From Pseudomonadota bacterium (lineage in GTDB: Bacteria > Pseudomonadota > Gammaproteobacteria > Burkholderiales > Rhodocyclaceae), in the NCBI GenBank assembly GCA_018262095.1, contig JAGTRW010000043.1:1-33567 (forward strand): a stretch of DNA of 33,567 bases. Reading direction: 5' to 3'. The translations under genes and the position numbers were made by a program. Every line of letters begins with the position of its first letter. The first letter of the stretch is position 1. Shown here in pieces: positions 32,128 to 33,567 of this stretch. A model generated the notes under the pieces. It made no database searches, was not told the DNA's origin, and worked only from the letters and a program-made list of their open reading frames with translations.

Positions 32128-32946
32128 TTAGCGTCGATAGCAGTAGAGGCAGGTCTGCCGGCCGTCATCGACTTCGATCACGGCGCTCGCTTCAACGTCC
32201 GGAACGGGGAAGCTGTTGCTGATGAACACGCTGCCCGAGACCATTTCGCGTTGAGCCTTGGCCCATAACTCGGACATCGGCTCGGGCGACAGGAAGGCAT
32301 AAACGACGTCGTAGGGCGCCAGGTCGAGCTGCCAGATGTCGCCCCAACGCCAGCGGCAGTTGGCCAGTCCGGCGGTGCGCAGGTAGCCGATCAGCCAGGT
32401 CGCCGGAGCGTTTTCGACGCCGGTGAATTGCGTTTCGGGTCGCGTCTTGGCGAGCGGGCGAACGACGCTGCCGATGCCGGCGCCGAGGTCGACGAAGTGC
32501 GCGCCAGGGCGATCCGCAATCAGCTCGGCGAGCGCCGCCGCCGTCTCGCTGTTCGACAAGTAGAGCGGGATGCGGCCGCTGATCGCGCCGCGATAAACCA
32601 GCAGCATCAGGATCAAGGCCAGCAGGAACCAGCCGGGGTCGATCGCCAGCGCGGCAACTCCCCAGGCGGCCGGCGCGAACAGCGCGTGGATCAGCCGCCA
32701 CCACCACGGTTGGCGCGCAAGGCTGGCGATCAGCAACGCGACGCCGCCGATCGCGAAGGCGGTTTCCGGCCAAGGCAGCGCTTCGTTGCGGATACCGAAA
32801 TACGGCCAGGCCAGCGAGAGCACGGCGAACGCCGCTGCGCACTGCAAGGCGAGCTGTCTGAAATGCTGCCGCTGCGGGCTTGGCGAGTCGCTGTCGGCGT
32901 CGGGGGCGGGTGATGGCAAAGCGTGGCTCCAGTGGTTTTCGGGCAT
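32128..32946 (-). CDS. membrane-anchored class I SAM-dependent methyltransferase
   Basis: A 272-residue protein. About three hydrophobic segments (roughly residues 30-50, 62-77 and 86-119) precede a Rossmann methyltransferase domain with motif I F-V-D-L-G-A-G-I-G-S at 151-160. Then come the E in V-E-N-A-P and the D-V-V-Y-A-F-L-S block. The C terminus has C-L-Y-C-Y-R-R. Similar proteins in Betaproteobacteria are annotated as class I methyltransferases of unknown substrate. The start at 32946 (ATG) is preferred; an ATG at 33018 would add 24 residues. It converges with the response regulator gene, 9 bp apart. Confidence 0.82.
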   Translation of the reverse strand: MPENHWSHALPSPAPDADSDSPSPQRQHFRQLALQCAAAFAVLSLAWPYFGIRNEALPWPETAFAIGGVALLIASLARQPWWWRLIHALFAPAAWGVAALAIDPGWFLLALILMLLVYRGAISGRIPLYLSNSETAAALAELIADRPGAHFVDLGAGIGSVVRPLAKTRPETQFTGVENAPATWLIGYLRTAGLANCRWRWGDIWQLDLAPYDVVYAFLSPEPMSELWAKAQREMVSGSVFISNSFPVPDVEASAVIEVDDGRQTCLYCYRR

Positions 32947-33057
32947 TGTATCCGGTGGCACGCCGGGGTGCTCGGCAAGGTCTCGTATAAAAATAGCGGA
33001 AATGCTGTATTTCGGCATGCTTTCTGCTACAATGCTGCCCGGCTCGAAAAAAAGTGT

Positions 33058-33086
33058 TTGACAATCCTTTGTTGGGGCGTCAAAAT
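33058..33086 (+). promoter_or_regulatory. promoter of the tRNA-tuf operon
   Basis: A perfect -35 TTGACA (33058-33063), a 17-bp spacer and -10 CAAAAT (33081-33086) lie just before tRNA-Tyr. A second possible -10, TACAAT, lies upstream at 33028-33033. Strong promoters are expected for this stable-RNA and elongation-factor operon. Confidence 0.75.
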
Positions 33087-33101
33087 TTTCGGTTCCGAGT
33101 T

Positions 33102-33186
33102 GGAGGGATACCCAAGTGGCCAACGGGATCAGACTGTAAATCTGACGGCTCTGCCTTCGAAGGTTCGAATCCTTCTCCCTCCACCA
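33102..33186 (+). tRNA. tRNA-Tyr (GTA)
   Basis: An 85-nt class II tRNA with long variable arm. The acceptor stem is GGAGGGA / TCCCTCC, the anticodon GTA is at 33136-33138, the T loop is TTCGAAT and the 3' CCA is encoded. Confidence 0.97.
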
Positions 33187-33232
33187 AGAATATCGCTGCA
33201 AGTGGTCGGTTGTGCTTCGGGTAAATGGTTGT

Positions 33233-33306
33233 GCGGGTGTAGCTCAATGGTAGAGCTGAAGCCTTCCAAGCTTAAGACGAGGGTTCGATTCCCTTCACCC
33301 GCTCCA
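33233..33306 (+). tRNA. tRNA-Gly (TCC)
   Basis: A 74-nt tRNA with acceptor stem GCGGGTG / CACCCGC, anticodon TCC at 33265-33267, TTCGATT T loop and encoded CCA. Confidence 0.97.
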
Positions 33307-33343
33307 CGCAGCAGGTTGTGGCTGTGAAATTGGCAAGCAAGAT

Positions 33344-33418
<75 letters not shown>

Positions 33419-33451
33419 GAATTTGTGCACCGAAGGTTTTTTAACATCTAA

Positions 33452-33567
<116 letters not shown>

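Overview
The window looks like a chromosomal segment of a high-GC betaproteobacterium, most likely a member of the Rhodocyclales (Accumulibacter/Propionivibrio-like); the species is not identified. The reasons are the right-edge order tRNA-Tyr, tRNA-Gly, tRNA-Thr, tuf, which is typical of Betaproteobacteria; a PhaM-type polyhydroxybutyrate-granule protein; and a very large protein that resembles pyrophosphate-type PEP carboxykinase. The left edge (up to about 1.25 kb) is visibly less GC-rich and carries a decayed IS630-family transposase end.

Layout. 1-3.8 kb: DTW-domain tRNA modification enzyme, IS630 remnant, beta-CASP metallo-beta-lactamase, and two small uncharacterised proteins. 3.9-8.6 kb: secreted M16 zinc protease, then an IclR regulator divergent from a DapA-superfamily aldolase whose promoter carries overlapping inverted repeats that fit an IclR operator. 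8.7-11.0 kb: three small exported proteins (haem c lipoprotein, 'secreted repeat' lipoprotein, lectin-like protein) and a SpoU-type RNA methyltransferase. 11.1-11.9 kb: an SDR-fold protein without the canonical Tyr/Lys pair.

11.9-22.2 kb is the main accessory block, a catabolic locus controlled by a divergent LysR regulator. Operon A encodes a DAO-type FAD oxidoreductase, an aldehyde dehydrogenase and a DapA homologue. Operon B encodes a 2Fe-2S ferredoxin-like subunit, an FAD/NAD oxidoreductase with a BFD-type Fe-S tail, a one-permease polar amino acid ABC importer, and a saccharopine-dehydrogenase-like protein. The two FAD proteins plus the small Fe-S protein match the three-subunit plan of opine oxidase / hydrogen cyanide synthase / D-hydroxyproline dehydrogenase. 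This suggests uptake and oxidative breakdown of a D-amino, imino or N-alkylated amino acid; the substrate is not known. Both operons begin with the same roughly 67-bp leader module at nearly the same distance from the first start codon. In operon B that first start codon opens a 23-codon ORF whose stop overlaps the Fe-S subunit start.

22.3-26.4 kb: an Old Yellow Enzyme, a thioredoxin-fold protein and a hybrid sensor kinase in a tight row. 26.4-31.3 kb: spermidine-synthase-like methyltransferase fold, the 1139-residue PEPCK-like protein, and PhaM. 31.4-33.0 kb: a NarL/LuxR response regulator preceded by a perfect 16-bp palindrome, and a membrane-anchored SAM methyltransferase. The window ends in the tRNA-tuf cluster with a strong promoter.
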